Origin: Thermodesulfobacteriota bacterium
GTDB taxonomy: Bacteria; Desulfobacterota; Desulfobacteria; Desulfobacterales; Desulfosudaceae
Assembly: GCA_040753795.1 (NCBI GenBank)
Contig: JBFMDX010000007.1
Location: 124,001 to 188,000, forward strand
DNA: 64,000 nucleotides
Direction of reading: 5' to 3'
Shown: in pieces, positions 24,804-33,985 of the stretch
Position numbering within the stretch: position 1 is the stretch's first letter
Layout: each line of letters opens with the position of its first letter
The notes under the pieces: generated by a model
Seen by the model: only the letters and a program-made list of their open reading frames with translations
Told to the model about the DNA's origin: nothing
Database searches by the model: none
Program-made: the position numbers and the translations under genes

Positions 24804-25916
24804 ATGGAAACACCCCTGCAAGCCCTGACCCGACTGAAAAACGGGCCCCGGCCCGTTATCGGCTGCCTGCCGCTCTACCCGCCCCTGGAGCTGTTCCACA
24901 GCATGGGGCTGACCCCTATCGTCCTGTGGGGGCTGGCCGATGTGGTGCCCCATGTAAACGACGCCGACCGCCATCTGCAAAGCTATACCTGCGCCCTGGC
25001 CCGCCGTCTTACCCAGTTTGTCGTCAGCGAATGGGAAGAGCTCCTGGACGGACTGTTTTTTTATAATGCCTGCGACACCCTGCGCAATCTCCCGGAAATT
25101 CTGCGGGAAGGCCTGGTGGAATACGGCGGTCTGCTGCACCCCCAGTTCCGGCTTCATGTGCCCATGACCTCCCCGGACCAGGCGGACGCGTCCGCTTATC
25201 TTCAGAACGAAATTGAAGACCTTATCTATGCCCTGGAAAAGCACTATGGGGTAGGCTTTTCAGAGGAGCGGTTCGCCGACAGTGTGGCCCTGTATGACCG
25301 GATGCGGGAACTGTGCCGACAGCTGGAGGCGGCCGTAGCTGCCGGCCGGATGCCCTTTGCCGATTTCTGCCGCCTGCTGACCGCCGCCAATTTCATGGAA
25401 GTCAATGAGCAGATTGTCCTGCTGGAGTCGATCCTGGAGGAAGTTAAAGCCCGCCCGACACCCGGCGGGAATCCCGCCGGAGTGATCGTCAGCGGCATTA
25501 TGCCGCCGCCGACAGCCGTCTGCGAAATGATGGATCAGGCCGGCCTGCGCGTGGCCGGCAACGACATCGCCTTCTTGCACCGCGCCTACGCCCGGACGCC
25601 TGAGTCATGGGACGACGCCACGGGCTACTACGTCCGTTTCTACCGGGACCACTTTCCCTGTCCCACCCTGCTGTATTCAGCCAACCGACGGATGGCGGAA
25701 ATTTTGGATCTGGCGAAACAAACCGGCGCCCGGGGATTCCTGTTCATCGGCGAAAAGTTCTGCGAGTATGAATATTTTGAATTTCCTTACCTTGAAAAAC
25801 GGCTCCGGGAACAGAGTATTCCGGCCCTGGCCCTGGAAATATCCCTGGATGACAGCACCGGAGCGGAAACCATCCGGACACGGCTGGAAGCATTCAGGGA
25901 ATTAATCGAAAGATAG
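24804..25916 (+). CDS. 2-hydroxyacyl-CoA dehydratase / benzoyl-CoA reductase-like subunit (HgdB/BcrC family)
   Basis: This is 370 residues from ATG 24804. The N-terminus GCLPLYPPLELFHSMGLTPI is the standard opening of the HgdB/BcrC fold. Cluster-ligand cysteines appear in the usual three places: YTCALARRLTQF (about 65-76), FFYNACDTLRNL (about 85-96) and GEKFCEYEYFEFPYLEKRL near 320-338. The family binds a [4Fe-4S] cluster, or a double-cubane cluster in some members, and does low-potential electron transfer after ATP-driven activation. The reaction here could be alpha-beta dehydration of a 2-hydroxyacyl-CoA or a reduction. No HgdC-type activating ATPase is in the window. It is tightly coupled to both neighbours. 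Confidence 0.85.
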   Translation: METPLQALTRLKNGPRPVIGCLPLYPPLELFHSMGLTPIVLWGLADVVPHVNDADRHLQSYTCALARRLTQFVVSEWEELLDGLFFYNACDTLRNLPEILREGLVEYGGLLHPQFRLHVPMTSPDQADASAYLQNEIEDLIYALEKHYGVGFSEERFADSVALYDRMRELCRQLEAAVAAGRMPFADFCRLLTAANFMEVNEQIVLLESILEEVKARPTPGGNPAGVIVSGIMPPPTAVCEMMDQAGLRVAGNDIAFLHRAYARTPESWDDATGYYVRFYRDHFPCPTLLYSANRRMAEILDLAKQTGARGFLFIGEKFCEYEYFEFPYLEKRLREQSIPALALEISLDDSTGAETIRTRLEAFRELIER

Positions 25917-25931
25917 CGAGACGCATCCGCC

Positions 25932-27185
25932 ATGGAAATCGACGAAAAAACCCAAACCGGCAAAAGCCTGACCCGACTCCTGGTCAACGCCTACATGGAC
26001 ATCCACACCCGGGCGGCCGGAGGGGCCTTCGTGGTCTGGGGGGCCATCATCGTTCCGGCGGAAATTTTCCGGGGGTTCGAAAACGTGGTCTTCTGCCTGC
26101 CGGAAAGTCACGCCGCCCTTTGCGCCGCCAAGGGCGTCGGCGCGGACCTCTGCCTGAAGGCCGAAGCCCTGGGCTACTCCATGGACCTGTGCTCCTACGC
26201 CCGCATCGATATCGGCAGCATGGCCGACGGCGGCAAAACCTCGCCCACCATGGGCCTGCCCCGACCCCACCTGCTGGTCTCCAACACCAACAACTGCTCC
26301 CTGCTGGTCAAGTGGTTTGACGTCCATCACCGCGACCTGAATATCCCCCACTTTATCCTGGACGTGCCGTTCTGCTATGGTCCGCAACAGGAAAAAGACC
26401 TGCACTATATCCTGAACCAGTTCCGGGACCTGATTCAAATGGTGGAGAAACTCTCCGGCCAGAAATTCAATGAGGACAGGTTTTTTGAGGCCGCCATGTA
26501 TACCGCTTCGGCGGTGACGGACTGGAAACGGTTTATGGCCTGCGCCGAACACCGGCCCTCGGGCATCACGGTCTTCGACTCCTTTGTCCAGATGGCGCCG
26601 TTCCTGGTTGTCCGCGGGACAAAGGAACTGGCCGATCACTACCGGCTGCTGGCCGACGAGACCGAAGACAACGTCCGCCGGGGAATCTTTCCGGTGCCCG
26701 GGGAAAAATACCGGCTGCTGTGGGACAACATCGCCCCCTGGCACCAGCTGCGGAAGATGTCCACCCGGCTGGCGGACATGGGCGCCAACATCGTGGCCGC
26801 GCCTTACACCTCGTGCATCGGCGCCGTGGAGGGCAGCTTTGACCTGATGCCCTTCGACCGGGAAGCCGACCCCCTGTGGTACATGGCCCGGGTCCAGAAC
26901 CATTCGGTCTGCCCCATGGGCATGGACCTGCGACTGGCCGCCCTGAACCCCCTGATCGACAGGCTGGGCATCGACGGCGTGGTTTTTGCCAGCAACCGCA
27001 GTTGCAAAGTGTTCTCGGTCATGCAGATGGATGAGGAACGGTATATCAAGGAAAAGCTGGGCATCCCGGCAGTCATGATCGACGTGGATCACGCCGATGT
27101 CCGCAAGTTCAGTCAGGAAAACGTCTATGTCCGGCTGGAAGCTCTGCTGGAAAATATCGACGCCAGGCGTGCAGCGCCTGCCTGA
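25932..27185 (+). CDS. HgdB/BcrB-like dehydratase or reductase partner subunit
   Basis: This is 417 residues. It is related to the preceding protein but more diverged. Candidate cluster cysteines sit in MDLCSYARIDIGS (about 87-99), NTNNCSLLVKWF (about 119-130) and ASNRSCKVFSVMQM near 352-365, each followed by family-like sequence (LGIPAVMIDVDHAD). Paired subunits of this kind form the catalytic heterodimer of class I benzoyl-CoA reductases and 2-hydroxyacyl-CoA dehydratases. The pair is therefore probably one enzyme. The gene starts 15 bp after the previous stop. The ORF on the opposite strand across this gene is a GC-rich shadow. Confidence 0.8.
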   Translation: MEIDEKTQTGKSLTRLLVNAYMDIHTRAAGGAFVVWGAIIVPAEIFRGFENVVFCLPESHAALCAAKGVGADLCLKAEALGYSMDLCSYARIDIGSMADGGKTSPTMGLPRPHLLVSNTNNCSLLVKWFDVHHRDLNIPHFILDVPFCYGPQQEKDLHYILNQFRDLIQMVEKLSGQKFNEDRFFEAAMYTASAVTDWKRFMACAEHRPSGITVFDSFVQMAPFLVVRGTKELADHYRLLADETEDNVRRGIFPVPGEKYRLLWDNIAPWHQLRKMSTRLADMGANIVAAPYTSCIGAVEGSFDLMPFDREADPLWYMARVQNHSVCPMGMDLRLAALNPLIDRLGIDGVVFASNRSCKVFSVMQMDEERYIKEKLGIPAVMIDVDHADVRKFSQENVYVRLEALLENIDARRAAPA

Positions 27186-27243
27186 CGGATAGATATCGAC
27201 TGGAACAGCAGCAAAAACCCTAAACGCTAAAAGGAGAAAAACA

Positions 27244-28425
27244 GTGAGAAAAGTAAATGTCATTGGCGTGGGCATGACCCCGTTCACCACCCCCAAGCAG
27301 AAAATTCCCTATACCGACATGGCCCGACAGGCCGTAAAGGACGCCTTAAAAGACGCGGGCGTGGACTACAAGGAAATCCAGCAGGCTTATACCGGCTGGG
27401 TCTATGCCGACAGCTGCGCCGGCCAGATGGCGCTTTACGAAATCGGCATGACCGGCATCCCGGTGTTCAACCTGAACAACAACTGCTCCACCGGCTCCAA
27501 CGCCCTGTTTCTGGCGCGCCAGGCCGTGGCCACGGGGGTCGCCGAATGCGTCCTGGCCCTGGGTTTTGAACAGATGACCCCGGGCGCCCTGGGCGTTGTC
27601 TTCAACGACCGTCCCATTCCCATGCAGCAGTTCTTCATCAAGCTGTTCCAGTTCCTGGAGCCCAAACCCGGCGCGCCACCCGCCGCCATGCTCTTCGGCG
27701 GGGCCGGCGTGGAATACCAGAAGAAATACGGCATCAAGGACGAGGTCTTCGGCAAAATTTCCGTCAAAGCCAGAAAGCATGCCCAGCACAATGAGCGGGC
27801 CGTGTTCCGGGATCTGCTTTCCCTGGAGGAAGTCATGGCCTCGCCCCATATCTACGGCCCCCTGACCCGCTTCCAGTGCTGCCCGCCCACCTGCGGATCG
27901 GCCGCCGCCATCCTGTGCTCCGACGAGTTCGCCAAAAAGCACAATATCAGCAACCCGGTCTATATCGCCGCCCAGTCCCTGAATTCGGACTTTGCCAGTT
28001 CATTTGAAGGCGCCAGCCCCATGCGCATCTGCGGCTACGAGATGACCAGGGCGGCCGCCAATGACGTTTACGAGCAGTCCGGCCTGGGGCCCGAGGACGT
28101 GGACGTGGTGGAACTGCACGACTGCTTCACGGCCAATGAATTGATCACCTATGAAGGACTGGGCCTGACACCGGAAGGCACGGCTGAAAAATTCATCAAT
28201 GACGGCGACAACACCTACGGCGGCAAATATGTCACCAACCCTTCCGGCGGCCTGCTCTCCAAGGGTCATCCCCTGGGCGCCACCGGGCTGGCCCAGTGCG
28301 CCGAACTGACCTGGCAGCTCCGCGGTGAATGCGGCGTCCGTCAGGTGGAAGGCGCCAAAGTGGCCCTGCAGCACAACATCGGCCTGGGCGGCTGCTGCGT
28401 GGTGGGCATGTACCGGAAGGATTGA
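27244..28425 (+). CDS. SCPx-type thiolase / lipid-transfer protein
   Basis: This is 393 residues from a GTG start at 27244 with a strong AAAGGAG upstream. The nucleophilic Cys is in NNNCSTGSNALFLARQAV (about residue 82). The C-terminal catalytic block GGLLSKGHPLGATGLAQCAEL (about 338-358) and IGLGGCCVVGMY are typical of the sterol-carrier-type thiolases. It should cleave a 3-ketoacyl-CoA with CoA, or act in the reverse direction. As the fourth gene of the acyl-CoA operon it provides the terminal thiolytic step. Confidence 0.9.
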   Translation: MRKVNVIGVGMTPFTTPKQKIPYTDMARQAVKDALKDAGVDYKEIQQAYTGWVYADSCAGQMALYEIGMTGIPVFNLNNNCSTGSNALFLARQAVATGVAECVLALGFEQMTPGALGVVFNDRPIPMQQFFIKLFQFLEPKPGAPPAAMLFGGAGVEYQKKYGIKDEVFGKISVKARKHAQHNERAVFRDLLSLEEVMASPHIYGPLTRFQCCPPTCGSAAAILCSDEFAKKHNISNPVYIAAQSLNSDFASSFEGASPMRICGYEMTRAAANDVYEQSGLGPEDVDVVELHDCFTANELITYEGLGLTPEGTAEKFINDGDNTYGGKYVTNPSGGLLSKGHPLGATGLAQCAELTWQLRGECGVRQVEGAKVALQHNIGLGGCCVVGMYRKD

Positions 28426-28437
28426 TAAAGAGAACGC

Positions 28438-29364
28438 ATGAAAACGTTAAAAACCATGACCTATGAGGTAACGGATAAGATCGCCCGGATCACCTTCAAC
28501 CGGCCGGACCGGGGCAACGCCATCACCATGGAGACGCCCCGGGAACTGGCCTGGTGCGTGGAGCAGGCGGATCTGGATCCGGCCGTTCATGTCATGGCCC
28601 TGTCCGGAAGAGGCAAGGGGTTCTGCGGCGGATATGACCTGCTGGCCTTTGCCGAAGGAACTGTTGACGAAAAGCAGACGGATGTGCTGCAGTGGGACGC
28701 GCCCAAAGGCTCGGCCCTGGACCCCCTGACCCTGTTTACCAACCACATTCCGGCTCAGCCCTGGGACCCCATGGTGGACTACCAGATGATGAGCCGGAAT
28801 GTCCGGGGGTTCATGAGCCTGTTTAACGCCAACAAGCCGGTGGTCTGCAAGGTCCACGGGTTCTGCGTAGCCGGCGGCACGGATATGGCCCTGTGCTCGG
28901 ATCTTCTGGTCATCGAAGACAACGCCAAGATCGGCTATCCGCCGGCCCGGGTCTGGGGCTCACCCACCACCAGCATCTGGGCCTTCCGCGTCGGCATTGA
29001 AAAAGCCAAGCGACTGCTGTTCACCGGTGACTGCTTCAGCGGACGGGAAGCGAAGGAGTGGGGACTGGCCATCGAATCCGCGCCCGCGGACAAACTGGAC
29101 GAGCGCTTCGAGATTCTGCTGGGACGCATTGCCCGCATGCCGGTCAATCAACTGATAATGATGAAGCTGCTGATCAACCAGACGGTGACGGCGGCCGGGC
29201 TGGGGCCGACCCAGATCCTGGGCACGGTCTTTGACGGCATCGCCCGGCATACGAAGGAAGGATACGATTTCCAGAAGCGGTCGGCCGAGGCTGGTTTCCG
29301 GCAGGCCGTGCGGGAGCGGGATGAGCCGTTTGGGGATTATGGCGGCAGCACCTTTAAGGGATAG
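28438..29364 (+). CDS. Enoyl-CoA hydratase/isomerase (crotonase family)
   Basis: This is 308 residues. Crotonase features are RITFNRPDRGNAI (about 17-29), the first oxyanion-hole segment ALSGRGKGFCGGYDLLAF (about 54-71) and KVHGFCVAGGTDMALCSDLLV (about 137-157) for the second. An insertion of about 40 residues between them (around 75-125) is longer than in E. coli-type hydratases. Expected roles are hydration or isomerisation of an enoyl-CoA. It ends the operon, 12 bp after the thiolase stop, and a small repeat element follows. Confidence 0.88.
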   Translation: MKTLKTMTYEVTDKIARITFNRPDRGNAITMETPRELAWCVEQADLDPAVHVMALSGRGKGFCGGYDLLAFAEGTVDEKQTDVLQWDAPKGSALDPLTLFTNHIPAQPWDPMVDYQMMSRNVRGFMSLFNANKPVVCKVHGFCVAGGTDMALCSDLLVIEDNAKIGYPPARVWGSPTTSIWAFRVGIEKAKRLLFTGDCFSGREAKEWGLAIESAPADKLDERFEILLGRIARMPVNQLIMMKLLINQTVTAAGLGPTQILGTVFDGIARHTKEGYDFQKRSAEAGFRQAVRERDEPFGDYGGSTFKG

Positions 29365-29378
29365 GGCCGGCTTCGGAT

Positions 29379-29475
29379 AAAGCCCAATATCACGTTGCGC
29401 TGCATCCCTCGTCACTGCGGCGTACCAAAAGTACGCCTCATTCCTCGGGATTGGCGCGCCTTGATCTTGAGCTTT
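29379..29475. repeat. 97-bp palindromic element after the crotonase gene
   Basis: The outer ends AAAGCCCAATATCACG and, as reverse complement, AAAGCTCAAGATCAAGGCG are imperfect inverted repeats, and the centre GGCGTACCAAAAGTACGCC is a perfect hairpin. The CAAGATCAAGGCGCGC part with CCGAGGAATGA recurs in the 42850-43100 repeats in the other orientation. It begins 15 bp after a stop codon and may double as a terminator. Confidence 0.65.
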
Positions 29476-29534
29476 CTGCAAAGCCGCCTGATATCATGTC
29501 AGTCAGATGACACTATTGATTGTTAGGATTGATA

Positions 29535-30398
29535 ATGGAAACGATCCAGCAGGACCAGCCCTCACCCTTCTATCCGGCGGCCATGGTCAATATCACCAAC
29601 AAGTGCACCCTGCGGTGCCGCCACTGTTTTGTCTTCCGGGAAGGCAATCCGGTTGAGAAAAAAGACGAAATGGATACGCCGACCATGCTGGCGACCCTGG
29701 CGGACTTGCAGCAGAAGCACTACATTCATACCATGCTCTGGATGGGCGGCGAGCCCCTGCTGAGGCCCGATGTGCTGCGCGAGGGTGTTAAACTGTTTCA
29801 CAAAAACCACATCACCACCAACGGCACCATCGATCTGATCGACCTGCCCGGCTGTATCTATGTCATTTCCATTGACGGTCCTCCGGAGATCAATGACGCC
29901 ATCCGCGGCAACGGCACCTTTGCCCGGGTCATGGAGACCCTCTCCCGGGTTCCGGATAATTTCGGATCGACCATCATGTGCCAGTGTGTGGCGACAAAGG
30001 CCAACGAGGACCACCTGGAGGACCTGGTCAACCTGCTCCTGCCGACCCGGCTGGAAGGCATGACCTTTTCCTTTTACGTTCCCAACAAGGTCGACCATTC
30101 CGAGTTCACTTGGGGCTCTCTGGAACGGCGGGACAAAGCCGTTAACGAGGCCCTGCGGCTGAAAGAGAAATATCCGGACTTTATCTGGAACTCCCGGCGA
30201 TCCCTGGAATTGACCCTGTCACCAAACGCCAAATCGATCACCGACAAATGCCCGGCCAAACAGTTTGTTCTGCCCCTGTACCTGGAGGGTGATCATTTCA
30301 TCCGGCCATTCTGCTGCTACGGCAATGACGCCGACTGCGACCTGTGCGGCGCCTGGGTGGTGTTTTATCTGGCGGACAAGACGGGCATGGGGAGATAA
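29535..30398 (+). CDS. Radical SAM protein with a partial SPASM-like C-terminus
   Basis: This is 287 residues, start ATG 29535. The cluster motif NKCTLRCRHCFVF is at about residues 21-33, followed by MWMGGEPLLRPDVL (GGEP motif). A C-terminal cysteine group, FCCYGNDADCDLCGAW, could hold one auxiliary cluster, as in short SPASM or twitch-type proteins. The substrate is not evident. The neighbouring membrane gene starts 2 bp after its stop, so the two are probably translated together. Confidence 0.8.
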   Translation: METIQQDQPSPFYPAAMVNITNKCTLRCRHCFVFREGNPVEKKDEMDTPTMLATLADLQQKHYIHTMLWMGGEPLLRPDVLREGVKLFHKNHITTNGTIDLIDLPGCIYVISIDGPPEINDAIRGNGTFARVMETLSRVPDNFGSTIMCQCVATKANEDHLEDLVNLLLPTRLEGMTFSFYVPNKVDHSEFTWGSLERRDKAVNEALRLKEKYPDFIWNSRRSLELTLSPNAKSITDKCPAKQFVLPLYLEGDHFIRPFCCYGNDADCDLCGAWVVFYLADKTGMGR

Positions 30399-30400
30399 GC

Positions 30401-31633
30401 ATGGCGTTGAATTACATCTGGACGGGTTTTTTTCTGGTCGCCTTTATCGTCGCCCTGGCCAGATTTTTCATTGCCGGGGATTATGAAATTTTTTCCCGCC
30501 TGGTGAACGCCACCTTTGAAATGTCCAAAACCGGTTTTGAAATTTCCCTAGGGTTGACGGGGGTGCTTACCCTCTGGCTGGGCATCATGAAAATCGGCGA
30601 AAAAGGCGGCGCCGTTCGCATCCTGTCCTGGCTGGTCGGGCCTTTTTTCCGCAGGCTTTTTCCGGAGCTGCCCAAAGACCATCCGGCCGCGGGCTCCATC
30701 ATGATGAACGTGGCCGCCAACATGCTGGGACTGGACAATGCCGCCACCCCCGTCGGCCTGAAAGCCATGAAGGAAATGCAGGAAGACAACCCGGACAAGG
30801 AGACGGCCACCAACGCCATGATCATGTTCCTGGTGCTCAACACCAGCGGGCTGACCCTGATCCCCATCAGCGTCATGGTTTACCGGGCCCAACTGGGAGC
30901 CGTCAACCCCACCGACGTGTTTATCCCCATCCTCATCGCGACGTTCTTTTCCACTCTGGCCGGCCTGATCAGCGTCGCCCTGTATCAGCGCATCAACCTG
31001 TTTGACCGGGTCATTCTGGCGTATGTCGGCGGCGCCACGGCCCTGATCGTCCTGCCGGTCGTCTACCTGACCACCCTGCCCCAGGAAAAGATCCAGCTCT
31101 ACAGTTCGGTCGCCGGGAATTTGATTCTGTTCGGGATCATTATCGCTTTTTTGACGCTGGCGGCCTGGCGCCGGGTCAATGTGTATGAGGCCTTTATCGA
31201 CGGCGCCCGGGACGGATTTACGACAGCCGTAAAAATCATTCCCTACCTGATCGCCATCCTGGTGGCCATCGGCGTGTTTCGCGCCTCGGGCGCCATGGAT
31301 TTTCTGGTGGACGGGATCTGCCGGCTGCTGAACCTGATGCGCCTGAACACGGATTTTGCCGAGGCCCTGCCCACCGCCCTGATGAAACCCTTGAGCGGCA
31401 GCGGCTCGCGCGGACTGATGGTGGATGTGATGACCGCGCGCGGGGCCGACTCCTTTGTCGGACGCGTGGCCTCCGTCGTGCAGGGCTCCACGGACACGAC
31501 GTTTTACATCCTGGCCGTATATTTCGGTTCCGTCGGGATCAAAAACACCCGTTATGCCCTGACCTGTGGATTAATAGCGGACTGTGTCGGGATTACGGCA
31601 GCAATTTTGCTGGGGTATATATTCTTTTATTAA
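30401..31633 (+). CDS. SpmA-SpmB type nucleoside-recognition (Gate) membrane protein fusion
   Basis: This is 410 residues from ATG 30401. It has about eight to ten membrane segments. The first half carries the SpmA-like block AANMLGLDNAATPVGLKAMKEMQ (within about 105-135) and the second half the SpmB-like block ALPTALMKPLSGSGSRGLMVDVMTARGADSF (within about 330-365). The two are separate genes in spore formers and are commonly fused in Gram-negative bacteria. The substrate is unknown; nucleoside-recognition/Gate domains occur in transporters. It is coupled to the radical SAM gene just upstream. Confidence 0.85.
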   Translation: MALNYIWTGFFLVAFIVALARFFIAGDYEIFSRLVNATFEMSKTGFEISLGLTGVLTLWLGIMKIGEKGGAVRILSWLVGPFFRRLFPELPKDHPAAGSIMMNVAANMLGLDNAATPVGLKAMKEMQEDNPDKETATNAMIMFLVLNTSGLTLIPISVMVYRAQLGAVNPTDVFIPILIATFFSTLAGLISVALYQRINLFDRVILAYVGGATALIVLPVVYLTTLPQEKIQLYSSVAGNLILFGIIIAFLTLAAWRRVNVYEAFIDGARDGFTTAVKIIPYLIAILVAIGVFRASGAMDFLVDGICRLLNLMRLNTDFAEALPTALMKPLSGSGSRGLMVDVMTARGADSFVGRVASVVQGSTDTTFYILAVYFGSVGIKNTRYALTCGLIADCVGITAAILLGYIFFY

Positions 31634-31690
31634 GGGCGATGCCCCTGCCGGGAACATCGGCCGGAGCAAAATCGTTTTTGAAAAATCAGC

Positions 31691-32263
31691 CTATTTTTCT
31701 TTTTTTGACCAGGGGCTTTTCATTTCGGCTCCAAACTCATCGATGAAAGCCTCAAGCTGAACCCGCTGCTGGGGCAGCAGTTTTTCAAACTGAACGCACA
31801 GGCTCCAGACTTCCTTGTCGCCCGGAAGATCGGCCACCTTGAAGGTATTGACCACTTTAAAGGGGACCTTGTCCACAACAATCCGTTCGCCCGGCAGCAT
31901 GATTGATAAAAACGGCGCTTTTCTATAAATGGATTCGCCGTTTTTTTCCACATAATGGACGGCCAGCCCCTTCATGCCGATATCTTTCACCGGTCCCAGC
32001 ATGATATAAGTCGGCCTTAAAAAAGAAAGCAGCGGCGCTTTCCCGATCATGACGACCGCGCCCTCGATGGCAAACCGTTTCCAATTTCGCCTCTCCTGGG
32101 GCGGTTTGGGGGAAATGATGAAGCGGCTGTCGCCGGCGGGTTTTTCGCCGGTCGTCTCTTTTTCTAAAGCAAGCCCTTCAGCGGTGTCAAACACATCTTC
32201 CATATCGATGCCCACGTTTGCAAAATCAATGGGGCTGTCCCGCAATGGTTTGTCGGACGACAT
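31691..32263 (-). CDS. PilZ-domain-like protein
   Basis: This is 190 residues. An acidic N-terminal segment of about 55 residues precedes a beta-rich region starting ERRNWKRFAIEGAVVM, which includes an RxxxR signature (RNWKR). The second PilZ motif (D/N-x-S-x-x-G) appears as DIGMKG near residue 93, with Gly in place of Ser. PilZ domains bind cyclic di-GMP through these motifs; the altered second motif makes binding uncertain. No signal peptide. It is transcribed alone, divergent from the EcsC-like gene. Confidence 0.65.
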   Translation of the reverse strand: MSSDKPLRDSPIDFANVGIDMEDVFDTAEGLALEKETTGEKPAGDSRFIISPKPPQERRNWKRFAIEGAVVMIGKAPLLSFLRPTYIMLGPVKDIGMKGLAVHYVEKNGESIYRKAPFLSIMLPGERIVVDKVPFKVVNTFKVADLPGDKEVWSLCVQFEKLLPQQRVQLEAFIDEFGAEMKSPWSKKEK

Positions 32264-32453
32264 CCACCCTCCTCCTGATCTGTGCTATCGGTTGCTGCCG
32301 GGGAATAAACAGAAGAATTACAGCGAATAAAGTATCATGCAATCAAAAATGAATAGCAAGAATTTTTTTAATTAACGTGTCCCGGTACTATCCCTTCTTG
32401 ATTTTTCGCGGCAAAAAAGATATCTCCTTGAAAAAAACAATTCAGGAACAAGG

Positions 32454-33236
32454 GTGATGGCGTTCTCTTCCCTGGAAATAAAGGACTTGGCGCTGGCCAG
32501 GCGGCTGCTTGAAAATCCCGGTCTGGCCGCGAAAATCGGCGATGTTATCGGCGCGCCGATTGAAAAAGGCTTTGCCCTGTTGCCCGACGCCTGGGAACAG
32601 ACGGTCAATGACGCCGCCAGAAAATCCGTGGAAGCCGCCCTGAAAGTCGCCCTGTGGACCCTGGATCATAGCCGACGGGACCCCCCCGCCAACCGCTGGC
32701 ATAAACTCGCGGCCGGAGCCAGCGGGGCCATCGGCGGCGCCTTCGGGCTGCCGGCCCTGGCCGTCGAGCTGCCGGTATCAACGGCCATCATGCTCCGGTC
32801 CATCGCGGACATCGCCCGCAGTGAAGGTGAAAATCTGGAAAATCCCGAGGCCAGACTCGCCTGCATCCAGGTCCTGGCCCTCGGCGGCCGATCACAAAAA
32901 GACGACGCGGCCGAGACGGCCTATTTCACCGCCCGCGCGGCCATGGCCAAGTCCGTTTCAGATGCCGCCGCCCATCTGGCCAGGCGGGGGCTATCCGACA
33001 AAGGAGCGCCCGCCATTGTCCGGTTCATCAGCCAGATTGCCTCCCGTTTTTCCATCGTTGTCTCGGAAAAGGCGGCGGCCCAAGCCGTACCCGTTGTCGG
33101 GGCCTTCGGCGGCGCGATCATCAATACCCTGTTTATGGATCACTTCCAGAACATGGGCAGAGGCCACTTTATCATCCGCCGGTTGGAACGTCTTCATGGT
33201 ATCGAAGCGGTCAGGCGAATCTATGAGTCTCACTGA
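32454..33236 (+). CDS. EcsC family protein
   Basis: This is 260 residues from GTG 32454, or 259 from ATG 32457; the GGAACAAGG site fits the GTG slightly better. The central Gly/Ala-rich segment (AAGASGAIGGAFGLPALAVELPVSTAIMLRSIADIARSEGE at about 82-122) and VPVVGAFGGAIINTLFMDHFQNMGRGHFIIRRLER near the end are typical of EcsC proteins. EcsC is named from the third gene of a Bacillus ABC transporter operon, but its function is unknown. The last 7 bp overlap the end of the convergent ABC permease gene. Confidence 0.85.
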   Translation: MMAFSSLEIKDLALARRLLENPGLAAKIGDVIGAPIEKGFALLPDAWEQTVNDAARKSVEAALKVALWTLDHSRRDPPANRWHKLAAGASGAIGGAFGLPALAVELPVSTAIMLRSIADIARSEGENLENPEARLACIQVLALGGRSQKDDAAETAYFTARAAMAKSVSDAAAHLARRGLSDKGAPAIVRFISQIASRFSIVVSEKAAAQAVPVVGAFGGAIINTLFMDHFQNMGRGHFIIRRLERLHGIEAVRRIYESH

Positions 33237-33985
33237 ATCACCCGCCGCCGCATCAGCCGGAACACCACCGGCGCCAGCACGGCCGCCGCGACCGCGACCC
33301 AGGCGTAACTGACCAGGCATCCCGCGATCCGGCCGGCGGTCAGCTCCCGGCAGATAATGACCACGTGATAGAGGGGCGTGAACCAGGCGATATCGCCGAT
33401 GATCTTTGGCATGGCCTCGACCGGGAAGAAAATTCCGGAAAACAGAAACAGCGGGGTCATGAAAAGCGTGTAAAAATAACTGAAGGAGTCGATGCCCGGC
33501 ACCAGGGCCGTAGTGACCAGCGAGATCTCGGCGAAAATCAGGCCACCGATAAAGACGCCGGGCAGGGCCAGAAGGATCAGCGGCGACTTGACCAGACCGA
33601 ACAGGGCGATGACGATCATGATGGTGATGCCGTAGATGACGCTCTTGGTGGCGGCCCAGGCCATTTCCGCCGCCACCAGGTCCTCCAGGTTCACCGGCGT
33701 GGCCAGAATGGCGTCAAAGGTCTTCTGAAAGGTCATGCGGATATAGGTGCCGTAAGTACACTCGTACACGGCCGCGAACACGGCCGAGGAGGCGACGATG
33801 CCCGGACCGATAAATTCGATGTAAGTCTGGCCGTTGATATCGTCCACAAATGCGCCCAGGCCCATGCCCATGGCCACCAGATAAAGCAGGGGGTCGGCGA
33901 AATTTAAGGCGAAATTCGTTTTGTAGAGCCGGGTGTGGACGGTCCAGTGCCGCTGCAGCACCCGCCAGACGCGTCTAATATTCAA
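33230..33985 (-). CDS. ABC-2 type transporter permease (NodJ-like)
   Basis: This is 251 residues. The start is TTG at 33985, supported by the strong site GGGAGGAG just upstream and by the lack of an ATG before the conserved N-terminus (RRVWRVLQRHWTVHTRLYKTN). Six hydrophobic segments are visible, with the ABC-2 signature region PLFLFSGIFFPVEAMP at about 173-188. It would form the channel of an exporter with the ATPase encoded just upstream, whose gene overlaps it by 11 bp. The fold resembles the NodJ lipo-oligosaccharide exporters; the cargo is unknown. Confidence 0.88.
   Translation of the reverse strand: MNIRRVWRVLQRHWTVHTRLYKTNFALNFADPLLYLVAMGMGLGAFVDDINGQTYIEFIGPGIVASSAVFAAVYECTYGTYIRMTFQKTFDAILATPVNLEDLVAAEMAWAATKSVIYGITIMIVIALFGLVKSPLILLALPGVFIGGLIFAEISLVTTALVPGIDSFSYFYTLFMTPLFLFSGIFFPVEAMPKIIGDIAWFTPLYHVVIICRELTAGRIAGCLVSYAWVAVAAAVLAPVVFRLMRRRVIQ

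Noticed and set aside
25902-27296. Long minus-strand open frame of 464 codons across the HgdB/BcrB-like gene
   Set aside because: It lies fully antisense to a clear family member with normal codon bias. Its translation is His/Gly/Val/Gln rich without domains, the usual effect of GC-rich third positions.
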